A stretch of 64,000 nt of DNA from DAOOVD01 sp035369845 (GTDB lineage: Bacteria > Bacillota > Desulfotomaculia > Desulfotomaculales > Pelotomaculaceae), in NCBI GenBank assembly GCA_035369845.1, contig DAOOVD010000001.1:124001-188000 (forward strand), given 5' to 3'. This document shows positions 1-7,206 of this stretch, piece after piece. The notes beneath the pieces are model-generated. The model did not search any database. It was not told where the DNA came from and was given only the letters and a program-made list of their open reading frames with translations. A program made the translations under genes and the position numbers. The first letter of the stretch is position 1. Every line of letters begins with the position of its first letter.

Positions 1-719
1 AAAAACACGTCCGAGTTTTTATAATCGGTAAAACTGTTGGTCATAACTCCCCTGCCGAATGATTGGGCCAGACCGGCCACGGTAGAGGAGTGTCAGAGGC
101 GGGCGTGGTGGTCGATATTGACCACGCCCAGAGCGCGCAGCATCTTGTGCATTATATAGTTTTCCTCGTTGTCGACCGAGGCGCTGCCGAGGTGAGCAAT
201 GGCCTGGGTGCGGTTGACCGGGATCCCCTTGTCGTCTCTCTCCTCGAATGACTCGTCCCGTGTCTTCTTTACTCTTTTGGCTATTTCCGCCAGTGCCCAG
301 TCCCAGCTTTTCTTTTCCCACTTGCTGCTTCCCGGGGCGCGGTAAAGCACCTCGGTAACCCGCTGTTTGTTGAGCGTTCTCTTGCGCTTGGGGTCGACTA
401 TTGTGTTGGCCTCTCCAAGGGCAATGCCCTTGCAACACATGGAACCTTCGTTGTTGGGGTTGTCCGGGTCGCCTTCAATGTGAATGACCCTGTCCCCTTC
501 GGAATAAACTATTAGTCCGCAGCCGCAGCCGCAAAAAGCACAAACGGACGGCGTCTCTTTGGCCTTCTTGATTTTAACCGGGCCCATATCAAAAGAAGGC
601 AGCTTGTCCTCCGCCGTGCTCGCCAGGGCCGGCACGGCGCTAACACCTTCAAGCAAAGCCGTTCCAGCCGTCCCTAAGCCCAAATACCTCAAGAAATCAC
701 GACGACTGAGTTTACGCAT
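1..719 (-). CDS. fdhA: Formate dehydrogenase catalytic (alpha) subunit, selenocysteine-containing, 3' part beyond window
   Basis: Molybdo/tungsto-enzyme that oxidises formate to CO2. The reading frame starts at 719 behind a G-run ribosome site. Residues 5-33 form a Tat signal (SRRDFLRYLGL, then a hydrophobic stretch ending near ALA), so the enzyme is exported. Cys60, Cys63, Cys67 and Cys95/96 make the N-terminal 4Fe-4S site (CAFCGCGCG). The frame meets TGA at 93-95 after ...NIDHHARL and continues in frame as HSSTVAGLAQSFGRGVMTNS to the window edge. This is the selenocysteine position of FdnG/FdhF-type enzymes, so I read the TGA as Sec at residue 209, not a stop. Neighbouring fdhE and tatAC on the same strand fit assembly and export of this protein. 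Only about 240 of an expected 900-1000 residues are visible. Confidence 0.93.
46..95 (-). promoter_or_regulatory. SECIS hairpin of the formate dehydrogenase gene, with UGA(Sec)
   Basis: Immediately 3' of the UGA (95-93 on the minus strand) the mRNA can fold: ACUCC (91-87) pairs with GGAGU (50-46), CCG (82-80) pairs with CGG (57-55), and an apical GGCC-GGUCU-GGCC hairpin spans 78-66. A GGUCU apical loop is, from memory, what the Escherichia coli fdhF SECIS carries. SelB would bind here to bring in Sec-tRNA. Pairing is seen by eye; no folding energy was computed. Confidence 0.8.
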
Positions 720-938
720 TAAAACTTTTAACCCCCCTTTTACGCAAAAGCGTAACTATCTAACACGTTTCAAACAACCTGCCTGCAGTTAGACGATAGT
801 CTCCCTCCTTTCACTAAAAAAGCCCTTTTATTTAAAAGCCCAAGTTCACTGATTATAATTAATTTTATAGATTATATATACTGTAAAAATGCCGGCAGAA
901 ACGCTTGGGCGCCGGAACTGCCGGAATTTTTTTGGCTG
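720..938. promoter_or_regulatory. fdhA leader with a tatC terminator and a small palindrome
   Basis: This AT-rich stretch separates fdhA from tatC on the minus strand. At 892-924 there is an inverted repeat CCGGCAG...CTGCCGG, followed by T-runs on both strands, consistent with a bidirectional Rho-independent terminator after tatC. At about 740-757 the palindrome TTACGC-AAAA-GCGTAA lies just before the fdhA ribosome site and could be an operator or leader hairpin. fdhA therefore probably has its own promoter here, but I do not see a convincing -35/-10 pair. Confidence 0.55.
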
Positions 939-1718
939 TCAAGTGTGCGCCGCCCCGGCATCAGCCAGTTCGGCAAGCTCCTGTTCCCTTTTCCTGCGGG
1001 CTGTCCTGCGTTCAACTATTTTAACAACCCAGGCGCTCATTTCAAAAAGCAGGTACATGGGACCGCTAACAATTGTGCAGGTGATAATGTCTGGAGTGGG
1101 AGTGATGATCGCCGCCATGGCTACTATGGCCAGTATGGCAAACCGGCGGTTTCTTGCCAGGAATGCGTAAGAAATAAGCTCCAGTTTTGCCAAAAAATAA
1201 CTTACCAGGGGAAACTCAAAGATAATTCCGAACGGCAGCAAGAAAGACATTGTGAACGAAATATATTTGTCTACGGTCAACAGGGGCGTTAACTGGGGGC
1301 CGGCAAACTGTAGCAGGAAAATGATGCCCAGCCTGTATACCCCGAAAAAACCGAAGGCAACCCCCCCGACAAAACTTAAAAAAGATATCAGGACAAACAG
1401 TGTGAAATAAATCCTCTCGTTCTTTTTCAAAGCTGGAATAATAAAGCTCCAGGCCTGCCACAAAATGATCGGCAGGGCAGCCAGAAAACCGATAAAGAAT
1501 GACAGTTTTATTTTGACAAAGATTGCTTCGGTAACACCGGTAAAAAAGATTTTCTGGCCCATCTTGGTGAGGGGTTCCGTTAATATTGCCAGAATTTGGT
1601 CGCAAAAAAAATAAGAAGCTACACCCAGTATTGCTGTGCTTACAATAGACACAATCAACACCCGACGCAGTTCCTCCAAGTGTTCTATAATGGACATTTC
1701 CTCGGTTTTTTTAGCCAA
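939..1718 (-). CDS. tatC: Sec-independent protein translocase subunit TatC
   Basis: Twin-arginine translocase receptor that binds RR signal peptides and, with TatA, moves folded cofactor-loaded proteins across the membrane. The 259-residue length is normal. The N-terminus carries the family signature (MSIIEHLEELRRVL, residues about 8-21), and six hydrophobic membrane segments follow. The start is TTG at 1718 behind GAGGG. It lies 69 bp after tatA in the fdhE-tatA-tatC run, and the Tat-signal formate dehydrogenase follows, so that enzyme is an obvious cargo. Confidence 0.95.
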   Translation of the reverse strand: MAKKTEEMSIIEHLEELRRVLIVSIVSTAILGVASYFFCDQILAILTEPLTKMGQKIFFTGVTEAIFVKIKLSFFIGFLAALPIILWQAWSFIIPALKKNERIYFTLFVLISFLSFVGGVAFGFFGVYRLGIIFLLQFAGPQLTPLLTVDKYISFTMSFLLPFGIIFEFPLVSYFLAKLELISYAFLARNRRFAILAIVAMAAIITPTPDIITCTIVSGPMYLLFEMSAWVVKIVERRTARRKREQELAELADAGAAHT

Positions 1719-1787
1719 TATTTTTCCCTCGCCAGATATAGCCTGCTTATAGTAAAAACATTATGGCTCGTTCAACCGGTGATCAAA

Positions 1788-2000
1788 TTAACTTTTCGCC
1801 GCTTTGATCAACTGCTTTTCTTCCTTTTTGTCACCGCTTGCGCAAGCCTCGACATCTTCCATGATCTCTTGCGACGAACGGCGGAATTCTTTGATGGTCT
1901 TGCCGACAGCCTTGCCGAGATCGGGCAGTTTGCCGGGTCCGAAAATTATTAAAGCCAGGGCCAAAACTAGAATCAATTCCGGTGCTCCAATATGCGGCAT
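1788..2000 (-). CDS. tatA: Twin-arginine translocase pore subunit TatA/E
   Basis: Small pore-forming Tat component of 70 residues. It has a short N-terminal transmembrane helix (about residues 6-21, ELILVLALALIIFGPGKLP) with the family FGPGKLPDLGK hinge, then an amphipathic helix and a charged Lys/Glu tail. AAAGGAG precedes the ATG at 2000. A TatA/TatC-only minimal system, common in Firmicutes, is implied because no TatB-like gene is next to it. It is co-directional with fdhE and tatC and probably shares the promoter at 2933-2960. Confidence 0.93.
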   Translation of the reverse strand: MPHIGAPELILVLALALIIFGPGKLPDLGKAVGKTIKEFRRSSQEIMEDVEACASGDKKEEKQLIKAAKS

Positions 2001-2070
2001 ATAAATACACTCCTTTCAATTCTTATGTTTAATTACGACAACCTTGCTTAAAAATCCTGCCGGGCAATCA

Positions 2071-2886
2071 TTATTTTTCAGTGCCTTCCGCGGCCGGCAG
2101 GCTTTGCCGGTTGCAGTAACCTTCGTGCAGGGCCACTATGTCCAACTGCACGGATTCTATATCCTCCCAGAAAAGGTTGACCTCACCCCCGGTTTGTTTT
2201 TCGTCCACGGTTTTGATATATCCGTTGCAGTTTTTACATGTGTAAACCCTGTACTTTTCCATGCCTTCCACGGTGAAGAACTCGGACTCCCCGCTGTTGC
2301 AGTACGGGCAGCCGAGGCGCTGAAACCGCCATCTGGCTTCGCACAACCCGCAGGAAAGAATTCTTTTGCCGGATTCTTTTTCCAAAAGGGCCATGTTGGG
2401 ATTGCTCCCGCAAACCGGACACCTGCCCCGCAGCCATTGTTCCGGGTCGTAAAAGGAGGAAACCTTTTCCCGGTACAGTTGCATGAAAGGTTTTACGGCA
2501 TGATTGAGCAGAAAGCCGAATGTGTCCGGCGGGACTTCCTTCTCCAGGTAGTTGAGCAGGTTGATTCCCGGTACGAAGACCCTCGAAACAAACAGATCCC
2601 TGGCATCGGGCCCGGCCGGCAGGGCTTCTTCTATCCGGACGATTTCTTCAATGAGGTCGGGGTGATGTTTTTTGACGACTTCGGCAACCTGTTTCAAGAC
2701 GCTGAAAAATTCTTCGGTCTTGACCCTTGGCTGATAAATATTGATAAGCAGTATCGCTTCGTCCTGCGCCGAGGCTGCGGTTGAGGGAGAAGGGCTGGAG
2801 ATGCTGACAGCGTCTCCGGTCAATTGTATCCTGCCCAGTTCGGAATAAAATTCGAACAGCGCCTGTCTCATTAATTTTTCCGACAT
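2071..2886 (-). CDS. fdhE: Formate dehydrogenase maturation protein FdhE
   Basis: Accessory protein needed for active, exported formate dehydrogenase. The 271-residue protein has an alpha-helical N-terminal half and a C-terminal metal/rubredoxin-like half with four CxxC pairs (CPVC, CGLC, CPYC, CKNC) between roughly residues 158 and 237, the FdhE hallmark. The ATG at 2886 follows AGGA. It is the first gene of the fdhE-tatA-tatC run behind a near-consensus sigma-A promoter. Grouping a selenoprotein FDH, its maturation factor and the Tat pore gives a complete biogenesis cassette. Known of the family: FdhE binds the Tat-directed catalytic subunit. Confidence 0.93.
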   Translation of the reverse strand: MSEKLMRQALFEFYSELGRIQLTGDAVSISSPSPSTAASAQDEAILLINIYQPRVKTEEFFSVLKQVAEVVKKHHPDLIEEIVRIEEALPAGPDARDLFVSRVFVPGINLLNYLEKEVPPDTFGFLLNHAVKPFMQLYREKVSSFYDPEQWLRGRCPVCGSNPNMALLEKESGKRILSCGLCEARWRFQRLGCPYCNSGESEFFTVEGMEKYRVYTCKNCNGYIKTVDEKQTGGEVNLFWEDIESVQLDIVALHEGYCNRQSLPAAEGTEK

Positions 2887-2932
2887 TCTTTTTATCCTGC
2901 TTTCCTGATTGATTACTTGAATGGCTGAAGCT

Positions 2933-2960
2933 ATTATATCATTTTGATTATTACTGTCAA
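2933..2960 (-). promoter_or_regulatory. Sigma-A-type promoter of fdhE-tatA-tatC
   Basis: On the minus strand TTGACA (2960-2955) and TATAAT (2938-2933) are both perfect hexamers separated by 16 bp, about 45 bp upstream of the fdhE start. This is the strongest promoter-like sequence in the first 10 kb. Confidence 0.85.
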
Positions 2961-3286
2961 GAAACTGATTTTAAAACCGGTTCGAGGTTGTTGGAAAACC
3001 GCCTTGCTGTTAAAAAGCCGGCTCCGGTCGTTTCAATGCGCTCCGCACTCTTTGGGGCAGCGCACTGTCACCGCTTGTCCCCGGCTTCGCGTCGGCAATG
3101 TTTGCTGCTCGCTGCAGGCGTTATTAAAACGCCCCGATGCGTTTTCGACGGACTTTACCGTCCGAACACACTTTGAATTATTTGATCGCGGTTGTTTTAT
3201 CCGGGGTTTCCTGACAGCGGCAGGGAATTATCCGGAGGGAAACGAAATATTAATGCGTTGTTATGATTTTACCGGAGGGTTTCACG
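2961..3286. other. Gene-free stretch between fdhE promoter and rnhB
   Basis: No convincing gene. The first 200 bp is GC-rich with patchy inverted repeats (for example GACGGAC-TTTACC-GTCCG near 3149-3166). The last 80 bp carries the rnhB ribosome site CCGGAGGG. Reading frames that cross it have no recognisable protein features. It may be a decayed element; I cannot name it. Confidence 0.4.
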
Positions 3287-4078
3287 TTGGACGTTTCAAA
3301 ATTGTCTGTGGCGGAAATACGAAGGATTGCCGGCAACCCGGACGGGGTGAGCGAAGAGTTTCTTCTTGCTTTGTCAAAAGACCCGCGGGGCGGGGTCAGG
3401 GAGTTGTACAGCCGGATCAAAAGGGCGGAGTGCGCCAGAAACACCGAAATGCAGAGAATCAAAAGAATGTATGCTTATGAGGATGAACTTGGTTCACGCG
3501 GGATTTCGCCCGTGGCCGGCGTCGACGAGGCCGGACGCGGACCGCTGGCCGGCCCGGTGGTGGCTGCGGCTGTTATTTTACCTGAAAGGGCGGCGCTGGT
3601 AGGTCTGGATGATTCCAAAAAACTCCCGGCGGCAAAAAGGGAGGAACTGGCAGTTGTGATTAAAAAGACCGCTTTGGCGTGGTCCGTGGGAATCTCGACT
3701 GTGGAGGAGATTTTTGCCGAAAATATTCACAAGGCCAGCATGACGGCCATGCGCAGGGCTGTGCTGGGGCTGAAGCCAAGACCGGCTCATCTTCTTGTGG
3801 ACGGTTTCAGCATAGACAGGCTGAACATTTCCCAGACCTCCCTGGTCGGGGGGGACGGCATCAGCGCTTCCATTGCCGCCGCCTCAATACTGGCCAAGGT
3901 GGAGAGGGACCGCCTGATGGACCGGTACCATAAGGTTTATCCCCAGTATGGCTTTGACCGTCATAAGGGCTACGCAACACCGGAGCATTTGCTGGCGCTC
4001 GCCAGCCACGGGCCCTGTCCAATACACCGGGCGGGCTACCGGCCGGTCATGAATGCCGCCCGGGAAGACAAACTATGA
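3287..4078 (+). CDS. rnhB: Ribonuclease HII
   Basis: Endonuclease that removes ribonucleotides and RNA from RNA-DNA hybrids. I place the start at TTG 3287 because CCGGAGGG lies at the right distance; an ATG at 3263 is upstream of that site. The catalytic core begins about residue 75 with GVDEAGRGPLAGPVV (first acidic pair), then LDDSKKL, LLVDGF and the SIAAASILAKVERD segment near the C-terminus. The N-terminal 70-residue extension is helical and occurs in many Firmicutes RnhB proteins. It precedes yraN by 40 bp, a widely conserved pairing. Confidence 0.95.
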   Translation: MDVSKLSVAEIRRIAGNPDGVSEEFLLALSKDPRGGVRELYSRIKRAECARNTEMQRIKRMYAYEDELGSRGISPVAGVDEAGRGPLAGPVVAAAVILPERAALVGLDDSKKLPAAKREELAVVIKKTALAWSVGISTVEEIFAENIHKASMTAMRRAVLGLKPRPAHLLVDGFSIDRLNISQTSLVGGDGISASIAAASILAKVERDRLMDRYHKVYPQYGFDRHKGYATPEHLLALASHGPCPIHRAGYRPVMNAAREDKL

Positions 4079-4118
4079 GAAGTTCGCAGTCCTTTGAATT
4101 TTGAAATGAGGTGAGTTT

Positions 4119-4481
4119 ATGAAGGGACACAGAAAGGAAACCGGGGCGAAAGGCGAAGAAGTGGCGGCAGAGTATCTTGAGAGAAACGGATACCGCCTTC
4201 TCAGCAAGAACTACAGTTGCCGTTTCGGCGAAATAGACATGGTTGCTATGGACCGGGAAACCCTCGTTTTTGTAGAAGTGCGTTCGTGCAGCGGCGAAAA
4301 GTACGGTCCGCCGGAGGAAAGCATAACCAGGCGAAAACAGTTGAAACTCAGGCAGTTGGCATGGCATTACCTGAAAGCGGAAGGAAAAACCGGCAGCAGT
4401 TGCCGGTTCGACGTAATTTCGGTGCTTTTCGGCGGAAACGGTGACGTCAAGAGACTCGAGCACATTGAAAACGCTTTTTGA
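4119..4481 (+). CDS. yraN: UPF0102 / YraN-family protein (predicted endonuclease-like fold)
   Basis: 120-residue protein with the family core: GAKGEEVAAEYLERNGYRLL (about residues 8-27), FGEIDMVAMD and LVFVEVRSCS. The E...D...EVR arrangement is a PD-(D/E)XK-type nuclease signature (EVK/EVR with Asp in GEID). Cellular role is unsettled; the rnhB-yraN-comM neighbourhood common in bacteria suggests DNA processing or uptake. ATG 4119 follows GAGGTGAG. It converges with the next minus-strand gene only 6 bp away, where the conserved order is broken by inserted genes. Confidence 0.9.
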   Translation: MKGHRKETGAKGEEVAAEYLERNGYRLLSKNYSCRFGEIDMVAMDRETLVFVEVRSCSGEKYGPPEESITRRKQLKLRQLAWHYLKAEGKTGSSCRFDVISVLFGGNGDVKRLEHIENAF

Positions 4482-4487
4482 GATCGG

Positions 4488-5324
4488 TTACCTCTTCTTT
4501 TTCAGGAGTGCCAGCGCCTCTTTCAGTTTTGAAAGCGGAATGCCGGTATTTTCAGAGAGCTTTTCCATCAAGAAATCTTCTGTGATTTCCTCATTCCTGT
4601 CTCTTTCCCGCAGTTTCTCGTACTGATCGTATTTCAACGCCTTCTTCTGGATCATCAGTACAACGCCGATTACTTCCGGTCTGTCGACGGCCTGTGCCGG
4701 GACGAAACAATTGGCTGCTTTCAGCCGGTAGCTTCCGGATTCGCTGATAAGATACCTGATGCTCACATTCCCGCCGTTTACGCGGGTTACCACCATACTG
4801 CCGTCCGGAGCTTTGTCCCCGCTTTTCCTGCACACTGCCACGTCTCCCGGAAAAATTCCCGCTTCTATCATGGCGTGGTCCTTTACCATAAGGGCGAAGT
4901 CAGCCTCGATCTCCCTTGGAACGTTTATATGCCCGACGATGCTGCCGATGTCCGCTTCCCCGGCACTGTAAGGCAGAGGGTTTACCAGGGGTATGTTCTT
5001 TACCGGAAAGAATTCAGCCAGCGGTTTTTGCAGGGCTTCTGCAACTTTTTTCTCAAAATTGTTGCCGGAACTATAAAGCCCCGCGCCGCCGGGCTCCTGA
5101 AGATGACCGGCGGCGACCATCATATCCTCGTAAGTAACGCCCTGGCAGGCAACACCTGCAAGTTTTTTTATTACGCCCGGCCCCGGTGGGGTTTCGATTT
5201 TTTCGCGCAATAGCCTGGAAATGTATCCGGGGTCGACTTTGGCAAGATTCCCGTACCTGTTGATTGACCTGTTGCCCTTGGCCTGCGCCAGAAGCATTGC
5301 GAATTTCTTTTTATCGAAAGTCAT
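4488..5324 (-). CDS. XRE/LexA-like regulator with a catalytically dead S24 domain
   Basis: 278 residues. Residues 1-70 form a helix-turn-helix region (NLAKVDPGYISRLL). A LexA/CI-type S24 domain spans about 120-220 (MIEAGIFPGDVAVC, then MVVTRVNGGN). In LexA the nucleophile Ser is in G-M-S-M and the Lys in VTVKR. Here the matching positions read HAM (Ser to Ala) and VSIRY (Lys to Arg), so self-cleavage should be lost. The C-terminal 50 residues are a charged helical extension (KLSENTGIPLSKLKEALALL). It is divergent from a small HTH gene across an operator-bearing promoter region, so it is probably an auto-repressor whose inducer is not RecA-driven cleavage. Confidence 0.78.
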   Translation of the reverse strand: MTFDKKKFAMLLAQAKGNRSINRYGNLAKVDPGYISRLLREKIETPPGPGVIKKLAGVACQGVTYEDMMVAAGHLQEPGGAGLYSSGNNFEKKVAEALQKPLAEFFPVKNIPLVNPLPYSAGEADIGSIVGHINVPREIEADFALMVKDHAMIEAGIFPGDVAVCRKSGDKAPDGSMVVTRVNGGNVSIRYLISESGSYRLKAANCFVPAQAVDRPEVIGVVLMIQKKALKYDQYEKLRERDRNEEITEDFLMEKLSENTGIPLSKLKEALALLKKKR

Positions 5325-5366
5325 GAGAAACCCCCATTAGTATTATATCCTTATTCTAACTAATAG

Positions 5367-5382
5367 ATTGTCCGAGGACAAT
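5367..5382. promoter_or_regulatory. Operator O1, perfect 7-2-7 inverted repeat
   Basis: ATTGTCC-GA-GGACAAT reads the same on both strands except the two central bases. It lies 43 bp upstream of the minus-strand regulator start, next to a TATAAT-like -10 on that strand. Its TGTCY...RGACA core recurs at 5431-5442. Confidence 0.7.
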
Positions 5383-5422
5383 GAATAAATTTGTAAATTA
5401 TGTTGTAATTGGATAAAGATGC

Positions 5423-5451
5423 TTGACTATTGTCTGTAGACATGATATTAT
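5423..5451 (+). promoter_or_regulatory. Promoter of the small HTH gene with operator O2 in the spacer
   Basis: TTGACT (5423-5428) and TATTAT (5446-5451) are separated by 17 bp. The spacer contains TGTCT-GT-AGACA (5431-5442), the same half-site as O1. A repressor bound here would block RNA polymerase directly. Confidence 0.72.
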
Positions 5452-5480
5452 GTTAAAAAGGAACTAAAAGAGGTGGCCTT

Positions 5481-5723
5481 ATGCAGGTAAATGTCGAAGC
5501 TTTGCTGGAACTAGCCGAAAAGAAGGGATGGTCCGTTCCCGAGCTTGCAAACCGCATCGGGATCAATTATTCCTACCTTTTCAGGATAGTTAAAGGCAGC
5601 AAAAAGGGCGGAACCAAGGTGTTTATCGGCCTGTACAAACTCTGCGTCGAAGAGGGGCTTGACATTCGCGAGCTTATTTTTTTACCCGGTACGTTGTCTG
5701 CCGACAATACAAGACAGGATTAG
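5481..5723 (+). CDS. Small XRE-family helix-turn-helix regulator
   Basis: 80 residues, almost all one Cro/CI-type HTH: LLELAEKKGWSVPELANRIG, then INYSYLFRIVKGSKKGG and a third helix pair ending DIRELIFL. No effector domain, so it is probably a DNA-binding switch partner of the divergent S24-type regulator, as in phage cI/cro pairs. GAGGTGG precedes ATG 5481. Its promoter carries the operator core inside the spacer. Phage or integrative-element origin is plausible, but no integrase or structural phage gene is nearby. Confidence 0.82.
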   Translation: MQVNVEALLELAEKKGWSVPELANRIGINYSYLFRIVKGSKKGGTKVFIGLYKLCVEEGLDIRELIFLPGTLSADNTRQD

Positions 5724-6025
5724 ATTTAATATCCCTTTTTTATGTCAGGTGGTGTACTTTGCTTTGGCTTAAAGCATTTCTCAGCCTGCTTTTGCAGAAT
5801 TTATTCTGTATTTCAGAAACGCCATACGCGATCGGCCGGCTTTTAATCCGGTTGCCCTCGGGGAAATAAAGGGCGGAGGAAAAGAGGATGGAGAGGCCGA
5901 CAAACTGGGAAGGTGGTGGAAAACAGCATGACACATGTTGTCGGAGGCCGATCGGGCAGGATATTTTATATGTTTTGAAGAATAACGCCGAATTCAACAT
6001 GAAATCCCTCGGCGGTGAAAATAAC
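5724..6025. other. Gene-free stretch with a large hairpin
   Basis: At 5895-5949, GGCCGACAA and TTGTCGG-A-GGCC flank about 34 nt, giving a long hairpin on the transcribed strand. Another inverted repeat, GCCCT...AGGGC, lies near 5854-5873. Parts (GGGAAGG, GGTGGAAAAC) faintly resemble a cobalamin riboswitch, but the conserved core is missing, so I only call it a structured leader of unknown type ahead of the phosphatase gene. Confidence 0.35.
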
Positions 6026-6685
6026 ATGCTTTACGTAATGTCGGACCTTCACGGGGAATATGAAGGGTTTATGAACATGCTGGACAAAATCGGCTTCGGC
6101 TCCGGCGATAAAATGTATGTATTGGGCGATGTAATCGACCGGGGAAGAAAGCCAATATATCTCCTGGAGTTTATTCTGGAACAGTGCAATATTGAGATGC
6201 TCCTCGGAAACCACGAGGAGATGTTCCTTTCCTACCTCTGCAACCGGAAGGATTCGATACTGAATCAGTGGCTGGACAACGGGGGCGGGACAACCCTCTT
6301 TCAGTACGAAATGCTGCCGCCGGAGAGAAAAAACAACCTTCTCGGCTACCTGCAGGGTCTGCAGCTATATAAAATTGTGGACGATTTCATTCTGGTCCAC
6401 GCCGGAATCAACGCCGGGAATATACGTGGCAATACGGTTGAGGAGATAATGGAGTGGCAGAAAAAAGACGACCTGCTCTGGGTGAGAAGCGATTTTTATC
6501 GAAGTCCGGCTTTGGTGGGGAAAACAATCATTTTCGGTCACACGCCCACTTTCATTCTTCACGGCAGATGTACCATATGGCACGATGAGAAATATGGGGA
6601 TAAAATCGGCATCGATTGCGGGAGGGCCTACGGCGGTAAAATCGGGTGTCTCAGACTGGACGACATGGAAGAGTTTTATGTCTGA
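6026..6685 (+). CDS. Serine/threonine phosphatase / ApaH-like metallophosphoesterase
   Basis: 219 residues of the PPP-type calcineurin-like superfamily. Metal ligands occur in order: SDLHGEY (residues 6-12), VLGDVIDRGRKP, LLGNHEEM, LVHAGIN and FGHTPT. The GDxxDRG and GNHE motifs are those of bacterial PrpA/PrpE phosphatases and ApaH. I start at ATG 6026 (GGCGGTGA upstream), where homology begins; a longer frame from 5888 runs through the hairpin leader. Substrate cannot be told from sequence; protein phosphatase or dinucleoside tetraphosphatase are the options. No partner kinase is adjacent. Confidence 0.88.
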   Translation: MLYVMSDLHGEYEGFMNMLDKIGFGSGDKMYVLGDVIDRGRKPIYLLEFILEQCNIEMLLGNHEEMFLSYLCNRKDSILNQWLDNGGGTTLFQYEMLPPERKNNLLGYLQGLQLYKIVDDFILVHAGINAGNIRGNTVEEIMEWQKKDDLLWVRSDFYRSPALVGKTIIFGHTPTFILHGRCTIWHDEKYGDKIGIDCGRAYGGKIGCLRLDDMEEFYV

Positions 6686-6768
6686 CCGTTTTTTAACTTT
6701 CCCGCCGGGAAGTTCCCGCGCCTTCCGCCTTTGCTTGCGAAGCGAGGGCGAAGGGCGGGGATGATAGG

Positions 6769-6945
6769 ATGCCCTTATTTTTTCAGGAACCGTTGATTGC
6801 GCCGGAAATATCGAAGTGCATAGAGAAGGCGAACAAAGACAAGCCGGCAAATGTGGCGTGCAGATTCGAGCAGGAAACCGACAGGCGCCACATCCATATT
6901 ATCTTTGCTTATGCGATGGCTGGAAACCTGCCGGTGGATATATAA
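6769..6945 (+). pseudogene. Small unrecognised reading frame running into the tnpB relic
   Basis: 58 codons from ATG 6769: begins MPLFFQEPLIAPEISKCIEK and includes FEQETDRRHIHIIFAYAMAG. Composition looks protein-like, but its last part is read through DNA that encodes TnpB in another frame. It may be the stump of a gene truncated by the insertion sequence. I do not recognise a family and the call is tentative. Confidence 0.3.
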
Positions 6946-7206
6946 CGAAGCCCCGGCCCAGCGCAGAGAAGCCCCGGAACAGGAAAACCGTTCCGTAATG
7001 GACCGTGATGTAAACGCCGCCCGGAACATTTTGGCAAAAGCAATGGCAATGTAGACGCAAAGGAAATTGTTGGCACCGTGGGGACCACGGGAGCTTACGC
7101 CTTTGGAGCTAATTCGGCAGAGTTGCGATGAAGCAGGAAACCCACGAATTCGCTCAACACAGGAAGCTCCTTCCTGAGTGGAGCGAAGGGAGGGGTAGTT
7201 CACACA
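6900..7206 (+). mobile_element. IS200/IS605-family tnpB relic with right end
   Basis: A frame ending at 7054 carries a TnpB N-terminal motif (RWLETCRWIYNEAPAQRREA) joined directly to the TnpB C-terminal RuvC motif (MDRDVNAARNILAKAM). The central 250-300 codons of a normal TnpB are gone. Downstream DNA up to about 7150 still reads, with frame loss, like a TnpB tail. The sequence then ends in a CTCCTTC...GAAGGGAG hairpin and GGTAGTTCAC, typical of the right end of this family, where the guide (omega) RNA scaffold also lies. No tnpA is present. Non-functional internal-deletion remnant. Confidence 0.75.

Noticed and set aside
2044..2784. Plus-strand frame opposite fdhE
   Set aside because: Shadow of fdhE; Cys-rich codons of the real gene create it.
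5888..5960. Cobalamin riboswitch upstream of the phosphatase
   Set aside because: Some G-rich resemblance, but the conserved B12-box core is absent and the downstream gene is unrelated to B12.
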